DNA of 44,345 nucleotides from IMG/VR virus record IMGVR_UViG_3300015360_000076, positions 1-44,345 of that record; one strand, 5' to 3'. Origin of the DNA: a virus. A model generated the notes under the pieces. The model worked only from the letters and a program-made list of their open reading frames with translations, was not told the origin of the DNA and did no database searches. Numbering within the stretch: position 1 is the stretch's first letter; each line of letters starts with the position of its first letter. The translations under genes were made by a program, and so were the position numbers. Shown here in pieces: positions 30,498-37,593 of this stretch.

Positions 30498-30665
30498 ATG
30501 TCAAAATCGTTAGCTTTCATTCTTATGCTTCTTATATTAGTGTGCGTAGGCTATTGCATCGGCCTCCTCCCCATCAGCAATTTCATTAAGTTGCCCGCAT
30601 CATTCATCTTCGGATGGACTTGCGGAGGGCCTATTGAAAGATTCCTCCTAAACTTAAAACTATAG
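30498..30665 (+). CDS. Small membrane protein, 55 aa
   Basis: ATG 30498 behind aaggaggg. Two hydrophobic helices (SLAFILMLLILVCVGYCIGL, then LPASFIFGWTCGG) with a basic C-terminus. Own promoter and a strong ribosome site. Holin-like size, but function unknown. Confidence 0.6.
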   Translation: MSKSLAFILMLLILVCVGYCIGLLPISNFIKLPASFIFGWTCGGPIERFLLNLKL

Positions 30666-30671
30666 CCCCTT

Positions 30672-30697
30672 GCGCGGCGGAAGGAGTTCTGTCGCGC
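30672..30697 (+). promoter_or_regulatory. GC-rich hairpin with ribosome-site-like loop
   Basis: GCGCGGC pairs with GTCGCGC (7 bp, one G-U) around a 12-base loop ggaaggagttct. It lies after the membrane protein gene and 36 bases before the next start. No T run. It may stabilise or regulate the mRNA. Confidence 0.45.
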
Positions 30698-30732
30698 TTC
30701 TCGTCCCAACTTTATCGGAGTATGTGTCGTAA

Positions 30733-30936
30733 ATGGTAAATAAATACACTCGACAATCGGCAAAGAAAGAAATCGAAAGTGCTATAGATGATTGGGACAG
30801 TAAGTGGAAAATTGCCACAGAGCTCGCTAACGATGAGGAAATTCGCATGGCAATTGATTGCTATGAGCAAGAGAAGTTAGATCCTGAAAATTACAAATGC
30901 ACTTGTGTTGTACCACGTCCCGAAGATTATATGTAA
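30733..30936 (+). CDS. Small unknown protein with CTC-type Cys pair
   Basis: 67 aa. Helical charged body (SAKKEIESAIDDWDSKWKIA) and a C-terminal segment YKCTCVVPRP. Weak ribosome site. No tag at the end. Confidence 0.6.
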   Translation: MVNKYTRQSAKKEIESAIDDWDSKWKIATELANDEEIRMAIDCYEQEKLDPENYKCTCVVPRPEDYM

Positions 30937-30943
30937 GGAGCTT

Positions 30944-31147
30944 ATGGAATTTAAGAAAGGTGACTTTGTTATTCGCTCGTCTAAGGGCAGATTTTCAGGA
31001 GTTGTTTTTGGCGAAACTTATGAAGTAGTTGGTGTCGATGAGGGTTTTATAACTTTAAAAGGATTCGATAGGAGAGTCTCTTTTCAAGGAGGCAATTTCA
31101 TCCTACATCCTGCAAATGGCTCTCCACTTTTAGAGGCGCTGAAATAA
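30944..31147 (+). CDS. SH3-like small protein with SPLLEALK tail
   Basis: 67 aa from ATG 30944 (AAGGAG at 30935). MEFKKGDFVIRSSKG; Gly/Phe-rich barrel; ends ANGSPLLEALK, one of three SH3-like members whose tail departs from SPLY (with 38820). Confidence 0.73.
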   Translation: MEFKKGDFVIRSSKGRFSGVVFGETYEVVGVDEGFITLKGFDRRVSFQGGNFILHPANGSPLLEALK

Positions 31148-31378
31148 ATGGTACATATACTAGATTCTAAATTCAAAGTTGGCGACATTGTTGTTCGGAC
31201 GAAGCAAGGCTTCTGGGGTGCTGGGACGAAAGCTAAAGTAATTAAAACTCCTACCAACCGCTTACCAGGTGATTATCAAGTGAGAATTGTCGGCGAAGAT
31301 CTTAAGACAGGCTGGAACGTCAAGAACATGGAACTAGAAAGCGTCTACAACTCTCCACTTTACCAAGCTCTTCTGTAG
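31148..31378 (+). CDS. SH3-like small protein with SPLYQALL tail
   Basis: 76 aa, directly after the previous TAA. DSKFKVGDIVVRTKQG; ends SVYNSPLYQALL. Its TAG is immediately followed by the stop of the minus-strand gene at 31379, with no bases between. Confidence 0.75.
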   Translation: MVHILDSKFKVGDIVVRTKQGFWGAGTKAKVIKTPTNRLPGDYQVRIVGEDLKTGWNVKNMELESVYNSPLYQALL

Positions 31379-31609
31379 CTAGAGAAGTGCTTTATAGAGG
31401 GGGGAGTTATAAACTTCCAAAAGCACAATCTCCTCTTTGTAAAATCTCGGAGAATAATCAAAATGCAAAGAATCTGTATCTAATATGTATATTTCCTTGT
31501 CTTTGTTGAAGGTTGCAAGCCTTATGATTTCCGCTTCTACGCCATTGTATATAGCATATTGACCTTTAGCATTTACAACAATAACCATATCGCCGACATT
31601 GTATTTCAT
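31379..31609 (-). CDS. SH3-like small protein with SPLYKALL tail (minus strand)
   Basis: 76 aa. MKYNVGDMVIVVNAKG; ends EVYNSPLYKALL. Last gene of the minus-strand mini-operon. Its tail codons form an inverted repeat with those of the converging gene at 31378. Confidence 0.75.
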   Translation of the reverse strand: MKYNVGDMVIVVNAKGQYAIYNGVEAEIIRLATFNKDKEIYILDTDSLHFDYSPRFYKEEIVLLEVYNSPLYKALL

Positions 31610-31704
31610 TTTAGCCCTAAGTAAAGCTTATGACACGCTAGAAATCCCATTGCGAAAGCTAAGAACATGCTTGTGAGAAAAGTGCCCCAGTTCATGTCTT
31701 TCAT
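31606..31704 (-). CDS. 32-aa membrane peptide (minus strand)
   Basis: Starts at an ATGA overlap with the upstream minus-strand gene and ends at an ATGA overlap with the next. Sequence MKDMNWGTFLTSMFLAFAMG then a Cys and a basic tail; one transmembrane helix. Confidence 0.5.
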   Translation of the reverse strand: MKDMNWGTFLTSMFLAFAMGFLACHKLYLGLK

Positions 31705-31895
31705 AACAACGCCTGATAAAGGGGAGAGTTGTAAACGTCTTTGCGCTCAAGTTCACGTTCTTCGAACCAATCAGGAAGTGCTTCTTTATTCAGTCTGTAA
31801 GGGAGGTAATCGTCGTTTAAGTCTACTTCCATAATTACAAAGACATCTGAAATCTCAATTACAATTACCTCATCACCAACCTTAAACTTTCTCAT
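31701..31895 (-). CDS. SH3-like small protein with SPLYQALL tail (minus strand)
   Basis: 64 aa. MRKFKVGDEVIVIEIS; acidic; ends DVYNSPLYQALL. It overlaps the upstream HNH gene by 14 bases. Confidence 0.75.
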   Translation of the reverse strand: MRKFKVGDEVIVIEISDVFVIMEVDLNDDYLPYRLNKEALPDWFEERELERKDVYNSPLYQALL

Positions 31896-32517
31896 TTAAG
31901 CTTCCCTCCATGATGACAAAAAAGCCCTCTTCAAGTTGTATGCTGTGTAAGAAAGAGTCGTCATCTAGTGAATTAGATTTCTTAATATTAGCATCAGCCC
32001 ACATCGGTCTTAGGTTGGTGAAGTGGTTGGCTAGTTTAAATTGAGTGTCGTCTTCTAAATTGAAAAAGGTTAATGGGATGATGTGGTCAAGGTGCCAGCC
32101 CTTCACTCCGTAATTATCCCAAGACATATACTCATCAGTTTCTGGATGTTGGTAAAATTCATTTTCTAAGTGTTGAACAAGCTCGTCGTATGTGCATCCC
32201 ATGTTTTTGGATATGGAAAACATTTTTTTGCCGTTAGTAGACTTAATTACTTCTTGAAGCCTACCTAGAATATTTCTCCTAAGCCTAAACCCTGCATCTT
32301 CTTTATATTTCTTTTTAACATAAGAGGCATGAGTTTTAAGTATCGCCTTCTTGTTTCTTAGGTAGTATTCCCTTTTTGCTACCGGATCGTAGCCCTTCCT
32401 TGAGTTGAACTCTTTCTTGTGTAATGCGCACATCAAATGCTTTTCTACTTTGACTCCGCACTTGATGCAAAGGCTATGCATCCTTCTAAATTTCTGAGTT
32501 TCTTTTTTTGCAATCAT
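31882..32517 (-). CDS. HNH endonuclease with zinc ribbon (minus strand)
   Basis: 211 aa. N-terminal Cys pairs (LCIKCGVKV, LMCALHK), a basic helical region, then the HNH core GWHLDHIIPLTFF (about 160-172), HFTNLRPMWADANIKKSNS. The ribosome site ggagttaggtagca precedes the start. Part of an inverted group that may have been moved as a unit. Homing or phage-encoded nicking endonuclease. Confidence 0.82.
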   Translation of the reverse strand: MIAKKETQKFRRMHSLCIKCGVKVEKHLMCALHKKEFNSRKGYDPVAKREYYLRNKKAILKTHASYVKKKYKEDAGFRLRRNILGRLQEVIKSTNGKKMFSISKNMGCTYDELVQHLENEFYQHPETDEYMSWDNYGVKGWHLDHIIPLTFFNLEDDTQFKLANHFTNLRPMWADANIKKSNSLDDDSFLHSIQLEEGFFVIMEGSLNEKV

Positions 32518-32544
32518 TGCTACCTAACTCCGACCATGTTTCAT

Positions 32545-32658
32545 TTAAACGCCAAGTGCTGAAGTGATTTGCACAATGCTGTATGCAATTCCGAATGGAA
32601 GTGCTAGTAGAAGGCCTAAGCCTATAATACCGTGAATGAGTGTAGATAATGTTGTCAT
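32545..32658 (-). CDS. 37-aa membrane peptide (minus strand)
   Basis: ATG behind caagggagcttt. Strongly hydrophobic (LIHGIIGLGLLLALPFGIAY). First gene of the minus-strand unit; 27 bases separate it from the HNH start. Confidence 0.55.
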   Translation of the reverse strand: MTTLSTLIHGIIGLGLLLALPFGIAYSIVQITSALGV

Positions 32659-32694
32659 AAAGCTCCCTTGTTAGAATCGCCTCACTAGGTTAGC

Positions 32695-32726
32695 ACTATA
32701 TCAACATAAGGAAAAGGCTAAGGCAG
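32695..32726 (-). promoter_or_regulatory. Probable promoter of the minus-strand unit
   Basis: On the minus strand TATAGT (32700-32695) follows a weak TTAGCC/CCTTAG -35; downstream it reads GTGCTAACC, a form of the recurrent element. The 155-base gap 32659-32813 thus holds divergent promoters. Confidence 0.45.
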
Positions 32727-32763
32727 TATTTGCTGAGGCACTGGCTTGGGAATAATTGCCGCT

Positions 32764-32795
32764 GCCTTTAGCTTATACTAATACTGTGCTAAAGT
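32764..32795 (+). promoter_or_regulatory. Promoter element (plus strand)
   Basis: CTTTAGCTTATACTAATACT then GTGCTAAAGT. TATACT at 32774-32779 or TAAAGT at 32790-32795 may be the -10. AAGGGGA of the next gene follows. Confidence 0.45.
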
Positions 32796-32813
32796 ATCCT
32801 CAAGGGGAATGCT

Positions 32814-32987
32814 TTGAATTACAACAAAACTTACGCTGCTTTCTGGATTGGAGTTCTTTTAGCTTCGACTATATTCACTGTAGTTTTGTTCCAGTTTTTT
32901 ACATCCAAAGACTTTCTTCGCCAAAACAACATCTACTTAGATGGCAAATTCTATGCAATGTGTGCGTCGCCAAGGAAGTGCAAATGA
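32814..32987 (+). CDS. Small membrane protein, 57 aa
   Basis: TTG start behind aagggga; stop overlaps the next ATG (ATGA). One helix (AAFWIGVLLASTIFTVVLFQ) followed by a basic C-terminus with two Cys (CASPRKC). N-in/C-out by charge is possible. Function unknown. Confidence 0.6.
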   Translation: MNYNKTYAAFWIGVLLASTIFTVVLFQFFTSKDFLRQNNIYLDGKFYAMCASPRKCK

Positions 32988-33217
32988 AAACAGAAACATT
33001 GGCCCACTTTCAAAAGCATCTGGAAAACAAACGCTTCGAAATTACATTTGCGAAAAGCTCGCTCCAATTTGATCATGACTTTAGCGATGATGAAATTCTT
33101 GAGATAGTTTCGGCAGAATATGGAAATTCACTTACGCAATCAGTTTCAGCTTTGTTTGAAGTGATTGTGAAAAAACTAATGAGAACAGGAGTTGAGTATG
33201 CGAAAAAATACATTTAG
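32984..33217 (+). CDS. Small unknown protein
   Basis: 77 aa from ATG 32984 with aaggaag upstream; a much longer reading to 32756 would cross the promoter and the membrane peptide frame. Alpha-helical with an acidic centre (FDHDFSDDEILEIVSAEYGN). It overlaps the next gene by 20 bases. Confidence 0.65.
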   Translation: MKTETLAHFQKHLENKRFEITFAKSSLQFDHDFSDDEILEIVSAEYGNSLTQSVSALFEVIVKKLMRTGVEYAKKYI

Positions 33218-33575
33218 CTTAGTATTAGCATTGCTTTTAACTACATCAGCTTATTCTTGCCCCAACAACGTTCAGAAAGTAAAAAGTGGAACAATTGCCA
33301 ATTGCGACGGCTGGCTAGTTTCAGAACCAGCTATGCAAGATTTTGCAAAAACTGATGAGAAGCTTGAGAAATCGGCAAAGCTAATTCTTGAGCAAGAGTA
33401 TTTGCAAAAGCTTACTGAAGCTGAAGTTGATTTCTATAAGAAGCGTTCGACAGAGGTTGAGAAAGCTTTGTCCCAATCTGAAAGGCAGAAGTTTTGGATA
33501 GGAATTGGAACGTTTGCTTTAGGTGTTGCGATAACTGGAATTGCTGCGAAAGCTGCTATTGAAAGTGTTAAATGA
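33198..33575 (+). CDS. Exported coiled-coil membrane protein, possible lysis protein
   Basis: 125 aa from ATG 33198 (caggag upstream). Signal peptide (NTFSLVLALLLTTSAYS), then VKSGTIANCDGWLVSEPAM, a long coiled coil (about 55-95) and a C-terminal hydrophobic helix (GIGTFALGVAITGIAAKAAI). The segment after the signal peptide recalls phage proteins reading KG..AP.dGwLlt, often placed near lysis genes. Spanin-like role is a guess. ATGA overlap with the next gene. Confidence 0.65.
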   Translation: MRKNTFSLVLALLLTTSAYSCPNNVQKVKSGTIANCDGWLVSEPAMQDFAKTDEKLEKSAKLILEQEYLQKLTEAEVDFYKKRSTEVEKALSQSERQKFWIGIGTFALGVAITGIAAKAAIESVK

Positions 33576-33877
33576 GCAGCAGCACTTGGTTTTACATTCA
33601 CTTCTTCTTTGTAACTTTGTCCCACTTTTTAGTTATTATCCTGGCGATTTCTACCGTCGTTAACTTCTGCAAATCAAACGCAGCTCTTCTCGATCGCGGC
33701 AGAAGATTCGCAATAGTATTCTTCTTAACAGCTCTTGGCGTAAATCACATAACGTCTTCGAGTTCTAAATGCATTCTCACTACCTTAGAAAATGGGGCGA
33801 GAGTTAGAGAAGGGAAAGTAGAAGTTGGAGATTTCTTGCCGCGATATTATGAAGCGTTTAAAAGGGTGGGAAAATGA
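33572..33877 (+). CDS. Membrane protein, 101 aa
   Basis: Helix 1 at about 7-30 (FFFVTLSHFLVIILAIS), helix 2 at about 45-58, then a soluble C-terminus (EVGDFLPRYYEAFKRVGK). ATGA overlaps at both ends. Could work with the exported coiled-coil protein. Confidence 0.65.
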   Translation: MSSSTWFYIHFFFVTLSHFLVIILAISTVVNFCKSNAALLDRGRRFAIVFFLTALGVNHITSSSSKCILTTLENGARVREGKVEVGDFLPRYYEAFKRVGK

Positions 33878-34101
33878 AAGTGGGGCAAAGGGTTGTGTTG
33901 GTTTCAGATCATAAGTCCTACATGGGCGGTATAGACATCGGTGGTTGGTTCATTTTATCGAATTTAAAGGCTTTCCAAGACGGGCGCATCCAAGCCATAA
34001 AAGAAGATCCTAAAGCACATAAGATAACTTGGAACATTCACCCCGATGATTTCATCACTGAAGAAATCTACAACTCCCCGCTTTACCAAGCACTGCTGTA
34101 A
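33874..34101 (+). CDS. SH3-like small protein with SPLYQALL tail
   Basis: 75 aa. MKVGQRVVLVSDHKS; ends EIYNSPLYQALL. Next downstream is the exonuclease unit with its own promoter. Confidence 0.73.
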   Translation: MKVGQRVVLVSDHKSYMGGIDIGGWFILSNLKAFQDGRIQAIKEDPKAHKITWNIHPDDFITEEIYNSPLYQALL

Positions 34102-34127
34102 ATTGCCCTAGTCTATCGCAAAAGACT

Positions 34128-34147
34128 TATTTGCACTATACTAACAA
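34128..34147 (+). promoter_or_regulatory. Promoter element before the exonuclease
   Basis: TATTTGCACTATACTAACAA; TATACT at 34137-34142. No good -35 at the usual distance. The complement reads GTTAGTATAGTGC, matching the recurrent element. Confidence 0.45.
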
Positions 34148-34195
34148 CTGTGACGTGGCTTTTTTGCCCCACAAACTTGAACAAGGACGTTCAAT

Positions 34196-35131
34196 TTGCC
34201 CTGGAATACAAAGTCCATTAAGGATTTAATTAAGCTTCGGGAAAATCAGAAACTAACATGGGAAGAGCTTTCCACAGTGTTTTCTGACTTCACTCCGAAT
34301 GCTTTAAGAAAAGCTTATTACAGATACGCTGATGAACCTAAAGCTCCAGTTAAACCTGCCGCTAAAGTACTTATCTTCGATATTGAAACTGCGCCAATGC
34401 TTGGTTACGTCTGGGGATTGTTCGATCAGAACATTGGCCTCAACCAACTTCATACAGATTGGTACGTCCTCTCTTGGTCCGCCAAGTGGTTAGGTGCTCC
34501 AGAATATGAAGTTATGTACGCTGATCAGAGAAACGTTAAAGACATTGAAAACGATTCTGGCATTCTGGCGAAAATTTGGAAGCTGTTAGACGAAGCTGAT
34601 GTAGTTATCACTCAGAACGGTAAACGCTTCGATGTGAAAAAACTTAATGCAAGATTCATTCAGCATGGATTTAATCCTCCAAGTTCATATAGACACATAG
34701 ACACGTTAGTAATTGCAAAACGCCACTTCGGTTTCACTAGCAACAAGCTTGCGTACATGACTGACAAACTCTGCACCAAATATAAAAAATTGGACCATGC
34801 TAAGTTTAGTGGATTTGAATTATGGAAGCAGTGTTTAGCGGGCAACAAAGCTGCGTGGGCGGAGATGGAAGTGTACAATAAATATGATGTCCTCTCCTTG
34901 GAAGAGCTTTATCTGAAGCTTCAACCTTGGGACAAAACTATCAACTTCAACGTTTATAGCGATAACTTAAATCATGTATGCAGTTGCGGAAGTACTGAGT
35001 TTGTGAAGAATGGCTTCAGATACTCAAACACTTCAAAGCAGCAGCGATTGATTTGCAAAAGCTGTGGAGCTGAGCATGTTGATTTGGTTAACCTACTTTC
35101 AAAAGAGAAGCGCAAGTCGCTAAGGAAGTAA
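34196..35131 (+). CDS. RNase H-fold (DnaQ/YprB-like) exonuclease with zinc ribbon
   Basis: 311 aa, TTG start 7 bases after aaggac. N-terminal 45 residues look like a helix-turn-helix (TWEELSTVFSDFTPNALRKA). Exonuclease motifs: FDIETAP (Asp62, Glu64), NGKRFDVKKL (Asp146), YNKYDVLSLEEL (Tyr227, Asp231). C-terminal zinc ribbon with Cys262, Cys264, Cys287 and Cys290. Probably a predicted 3'-5' exonuclease on phage or host DNA or RNA. Its TAATG end overlaps the next gene. Confidence 0.8.
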   Translation: MPWNTKSIKDLIKLRENQKLTWEELSTVFSDFTPNALRKAYYRYADEPKAPVKPAAKVLIFDIETAPMLGYVWGLFDQNIGLNQLHTDWYVLSWSAKWLGAPEYEVMYADQRNVKDIENDSGILAKIWKLLDEADVVITQNGKRFDVKKLNARFIQHGFNPPSSYRHIDTLVIAKRHFGFTSNKLAYMTDKLCTKYKKLDHAKFSGFELWKQCLAGNKAAWAEMEVYNKYDVLSLEELYLKLQPWDKTINFNVYSDNLNHVCSCGSTEFVKNGFRYSNTSKQQRLICKSCGAEHVDLVNLLSKEKRKSLRK

Positions 35132-35463
35132 TGAAAAAAACAAAAAAGCCATACAAAGCTTCTGTAAAAGGCAAAGATTGGGAATTCCATATGCAATCCA
35201 ATGCTTCTTACGTTCGCAAACATGGAAATGATTCTGGAGCAATCACATACCTCACCGACCACGATACGTTCATAAACGAGCACTTCATGTTCCCGAGCAA
35301 AGTAAGGCATGAGTTAGTTCACGTTTACGTTTCTTGTTCTGGCATAAGCAGTGCCAGTTTAACTGCGGATCAGATGGAAGAACTTTGTGCCGAAATTTAT
35401 GAAAGTTACGGCCCCGAAATGGATATGCTGGTTGATAAAATTCTCGAACACTTTTTGAGGTAG
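35131..35463 (+). CDS. Minimal zincin-like metallopeptidase
   Basis: 110 aa. HELVH (60-64) within VRHELVHVYVSC, with an ELCAEIYESYG helix that can supply the third ligand. Resembles short phage and ImmA/IrrE-like zincins. Basic N-terminus (KKTKKPYKASVKGK). Substrate unknown; such proteins can cleave regulators. 1-base overlap with the exonuclease gene. Confidence 0.72.
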   Translation: MKKTKKPYKASVKGKDWEFHMQSNASYVRKHGNDSGAITYLTDHDTFINEHFMFPSKVRHELVHVYVSCSGISSASLTADQMEELCAEIYESYGPEMDMLVDKILEHFLR

Positions 35464-35466
35464 CTT

Positions 35467-35832
35467 ATGAATTGTCCAAAATGCGGTATCGAAAAAGAAT
35501 ATAACTGGCAAGCATCTTGTAATTCTTGCCACGTCTTAGGCTTAGTTATTATCACTCCAGAAGCAGAGCTTGAAACTTCCGCAAAACCAAAGCGTTATAA
35601 TAGTAAAGGGACTTTAGAGGTTTGGGATGCAATCGAACAGTTAGGTCTTGATTATAAGCAGGGTAATATTCTGAAGTATATCTACCGCTCAGAAGACAAA
35701 AATGGACCAGAAGATTTAGTCAAAGCCATTAACTATATTATCAAAATGATCAGTGTCCAAACTGGCGAAGATTATTATGATCTACATAAATTATCCCCAG
35801 AAGATCTATCAAAAAAGATAAAGAAGAAATGA
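35467..35832 (+). CDS. DUF3310 protein with N-terminal zinc ribbon
   Basis: 121 aa. N-terminus CPKCG ... CNSCH; then YNSKGTLEVWDAIEQLGLDY and QGNILKYIYRSEDKNGPEDL, the DUF3310 signature. The family includes T7 gp1.7, reported as a nucleotide kinase. The fusion to a zinc ribbon is less common. Placed in a nucleotide-metabolism stretch with dUTPase. Confidence 0.85.
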   Translation: MNCPKCGIEKEYNWQASCNSCHVLGLVIITPEAELETSAKPKRYNSKGTLEVWDAIEQLGLDYKQGNILKYIYRSEDKNGPEDLVKAINYIIKMISVQTGEDYYDLHKLSPEDLSKKIKKK

Positions 35833-36566
35833 TAATCTATAAAATAACTAACACTATAAACAACCGAATCTATATAGGACAGACTGTGAAGACGTTACAA
35901 GCTAGATGGAGATCTCATTGTTTTAGCAAGAACACTTACATTGGTAGGGCTATAAGGGCATATGGAAGAGATTCTTTTAAAAAGGAAATTATTGAGACAG
36001 TTAATTCGCTAGGAGAGCTGAATGTTAGGGAATGTTATTGGATTGAGTTTCATGATTCAACTAATAAGGAAATTGGATATAACCTAACTTCTGGCGGAGA
36101 AAGACCTTGTTATACGGATGAGTCAATAAAGAAGATGTCTGCTTCTGCAAAAAAAAGAGTGATGAAGCCTTTTACCCAAGAGCATAAGGATAATATATCT
36201 AAAAGTAATAAAGGGCGAAAATCAAAGCCATGTACCCCCGAAAGGAAGGCTCACTTGTCTCGTATGAATACTGGGAAAATTAAAATTATTCACCCAGATA
36301 CTGGAGCAAAGATTTCAAAAGCAAAGAAGGGAGTTAGGTTTTCAGAAGCCCATAAGAAAGCTCTCAGCGAAGCGTGGTTGGAGAGGAAAAAGAAAAACCC
36401 TAAAGAGTTTAAGCTTAAATATTTGGAAGTTGGCATAAAGGCTTGTGCTAGTTGCAAGGTTGATAAAAGTATAGTCGATTTCTTTAGAAAAAGAAAAAAC
36501 GAAGAAGCCAGGGAATCATATTGTAAAAGTTGTGTGTATATACAAAAACAAAAGGGTAAAAAATGA
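35829..36566 (+). CDS. GIY-YIG homing endonuclease with NUMOD3-like repeats
   Basis: 245 aa. IIYKITNTINNRIYIGQT (2-19) is the GIY-YIG signature; Arg in QARWRSH and Glu in ECYWIEFHD fit the catalytic set. Middle region has three NUMOD3-type basic repeats (KKMSASAKKR, DNISKSNKGRKS, AHLSRMNTGKIK). A C-terminal Cys4 zinc element (ACASCK ... YCKSC). Codon use is more AT-rich than neighbours. A mobile gene inserted between DUF3310 and dUTPase. Confidence 0.88.
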   Translation: MIIYKITNTINNRIYIGQTVKTLQARWRSHCFSKNTYIGRAIRAYGRDSFKKEIIETVNSLGELNVRECYWIEFHDSTNKEIGYNLTSGGERPCYTDESIKKMSASAKKRVMKPFTQEHKDNISKSNKGRKSKPCTPERKAHLSRMNTGKIKIIHPDTGAKISKAKKGVRFSEAHKKALSEAWLERKKKNPKEFKLKYLEVGIKACASCKVDKSIVDFFRKRKNEEARESYCKSCVYIQKQKGKK

Positions 36567-36676
36567 TCGAGCTAATTCTAATCATCGCATTCGCTTGCAG
36601 CGTAACCTTCGTCACCGTCAAAGGCGTTCCACAAGACGCTAAAGAGCCGCGTGAAACTTCAGCGTCTACCAAGTAA
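36563..36676 (+). CDS. 37-aa membrane peptide
   Basis: ATGA overlap upstream and TAATG overlap with dUTPase. Hydrophobic N-terminus (MIELILIIAFACSVTFVTV) and polar tail. A signal-anchor or small lipoprotein-like peptide. Confidence 0.5.
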   Translation: MIELILIIAFACSVTFVTVKGVPQDAKEPRETSASTK

Positions 36677-37149
36677 TGAAACGTCTACAACTTACCGGCG
36701 GACTTCAGCTCATCGACGATAGCATTTGCGTAAAATTCAAACGCTTATCGCCAGAAGCAATCGTTCCAACTTTCTCAAGAGTTGGTGATGCTGGGGCAGA
36801 TCTTGTCGCTACATCAGTCACTGAAACCGACTTATACATTGAATATGGGACGAGCTTAGCTATTGCTTTGCCGGATGGAACTGCGGGGCTTATTTTTCCC
36901 CGTTCCAGCTTGTCTAACTATCACTTAGCTTTATCAAATTCTGTCGGCGTGTTGGATCAGAACTATCGCGGTGAGATTAAGTTTCGCTTCAAGAAAACTA
37001 ATAATGGTCCGAGCGCAAGCTATTACAAAGTTGGCGATAGAATCGGACAGCTTATTGTTTTGCCGATTCCTGCAATTACTTTCGAAGAAGTTGAAGAGCT
37101 TGATGAAACTAATCGTGGCGAAAGTGGCTACGGAAGTAGTGGCGTATGA
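36676..37149 (+). CDS. dut: dUTPase (trimeric Dut family)
   Basis: 157 aa. All five motifs: GDAGADL (37-43), PRSSLSNYHLALSNSVG, GVLDQNYRGEI, KVGDRIGQLIVLPI, and RGESGYGSSG at the C-terminus. Hydrolyses dUTP to dUMP and pyrophosphate, keeping uracil out of phage DNA and supplying the dTMP precursor. Confidence 0.94.
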   Translation: MKRLQLTGGLQLIDDSICVKFKRLSPEAIVPTFSRVGDAGADLVATSVTETDLYIEYGTSLAIALPDGTAGLIFPRSSLSNYHLALSNSVGVLDQNYRGEIKFRFKKTNNGPSASYYKVGDRIGQLIVLPIPAITFEEVEELDETNRGESGYGSSGV

Positions 37150-37214
37150 TCTGCCCATTATGTGTCAAAAGATGCGGAAACTCTTGGTGTCCTTTTTACA
37201 AAGGTAAAAAATGA
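37146..37214 (+). CDS. 22-aa Cys-rich peptide
   Basis: ATGA overlaps at both ends. CPLCVKRCGNSWCPF contains four Cys, suggesting a tiny zinc knuckle. Supported mainly by exact coupling. Confidence 0.4.
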   Translation: MICPLCVKRCGNSWCPFYKGKK

Positions 37215-37318
37215 TATTCGTTCCAATTTATTTAATCATACTTATCTCAGCTTGCATTTACAAAAAAGAACGCCGAGTGAATAAGCAATTTCACGGCATA
37301 TCACGGACGGAAAAATGA
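37211..37318 (+). CDS. 35-aa membrane peptide, possible lipoprotein
   Basis: IFVPIYLIILISACIYKKER: hydrophobic segment ending in a lipobox-like ISAC, then basic. ATGA overlaps at both ends; contains a GTTCCAATTT motif at 37220. Confidence 0.48.
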   Translation: MIFVPIYLIILISACIYKKERRVNKQFHGISRTEK

Positions 37319-37593
37319 AAAAATTCAAATATGGCGGAAGTGTTAATGACTGGGAAGATCAGCTAAACCAAGAAGTTTTGCAACAGTGTAAATCACTTCA
37401 AAAAGTAGAAATGATAGTGCTGATGGAAAAAAAAGCCAGAGAGCTTTGCGAATGCTTGAGTTTCGGAACATACACTGAGCGTTTGCTTTTTCTCGATGCT
37501 TTCTACAAAGGCTATTTTGCCGCGCACTGCTTTGATGAAGCGGAGGAGCAGCTAATTCTAACGCTATCTCCGCTTGGACAAGCACTCAAATAA
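37315..37593 (+). CDS. Tagged helical protein (LSPLGQALK tail)
   Basis: 92 aa. Helical with Cys residues and a Glu-rich C-terminal helix ending ILTLSPLGQALK. Not SH3-like. TAATG overlap with the next peptide. Confidence 0.7.
   Translation: MKKFKYGGSVNDWEDQLNQEVLQQCKSLQKVEMIVLMEKKARELCECLSFGTYTERLLFLDAFYKGYFAAHCFDEAEEQLILTLSPLGQALK

Noticed and set aside
32756-33217. A 153-codon reading starting at 32756
   Set aside because: It would start inside the promoter region and run over the well-placed TTG membrane peptide gene; the ATG at 32984 has a ribosome site and an ATGA junction.
34103-34142. TTGCCC at 34103 as the -35 of the exonuclease promoter
   Set aside because: It is 28 bases from TATACT, too far for a sigma70 promoter.
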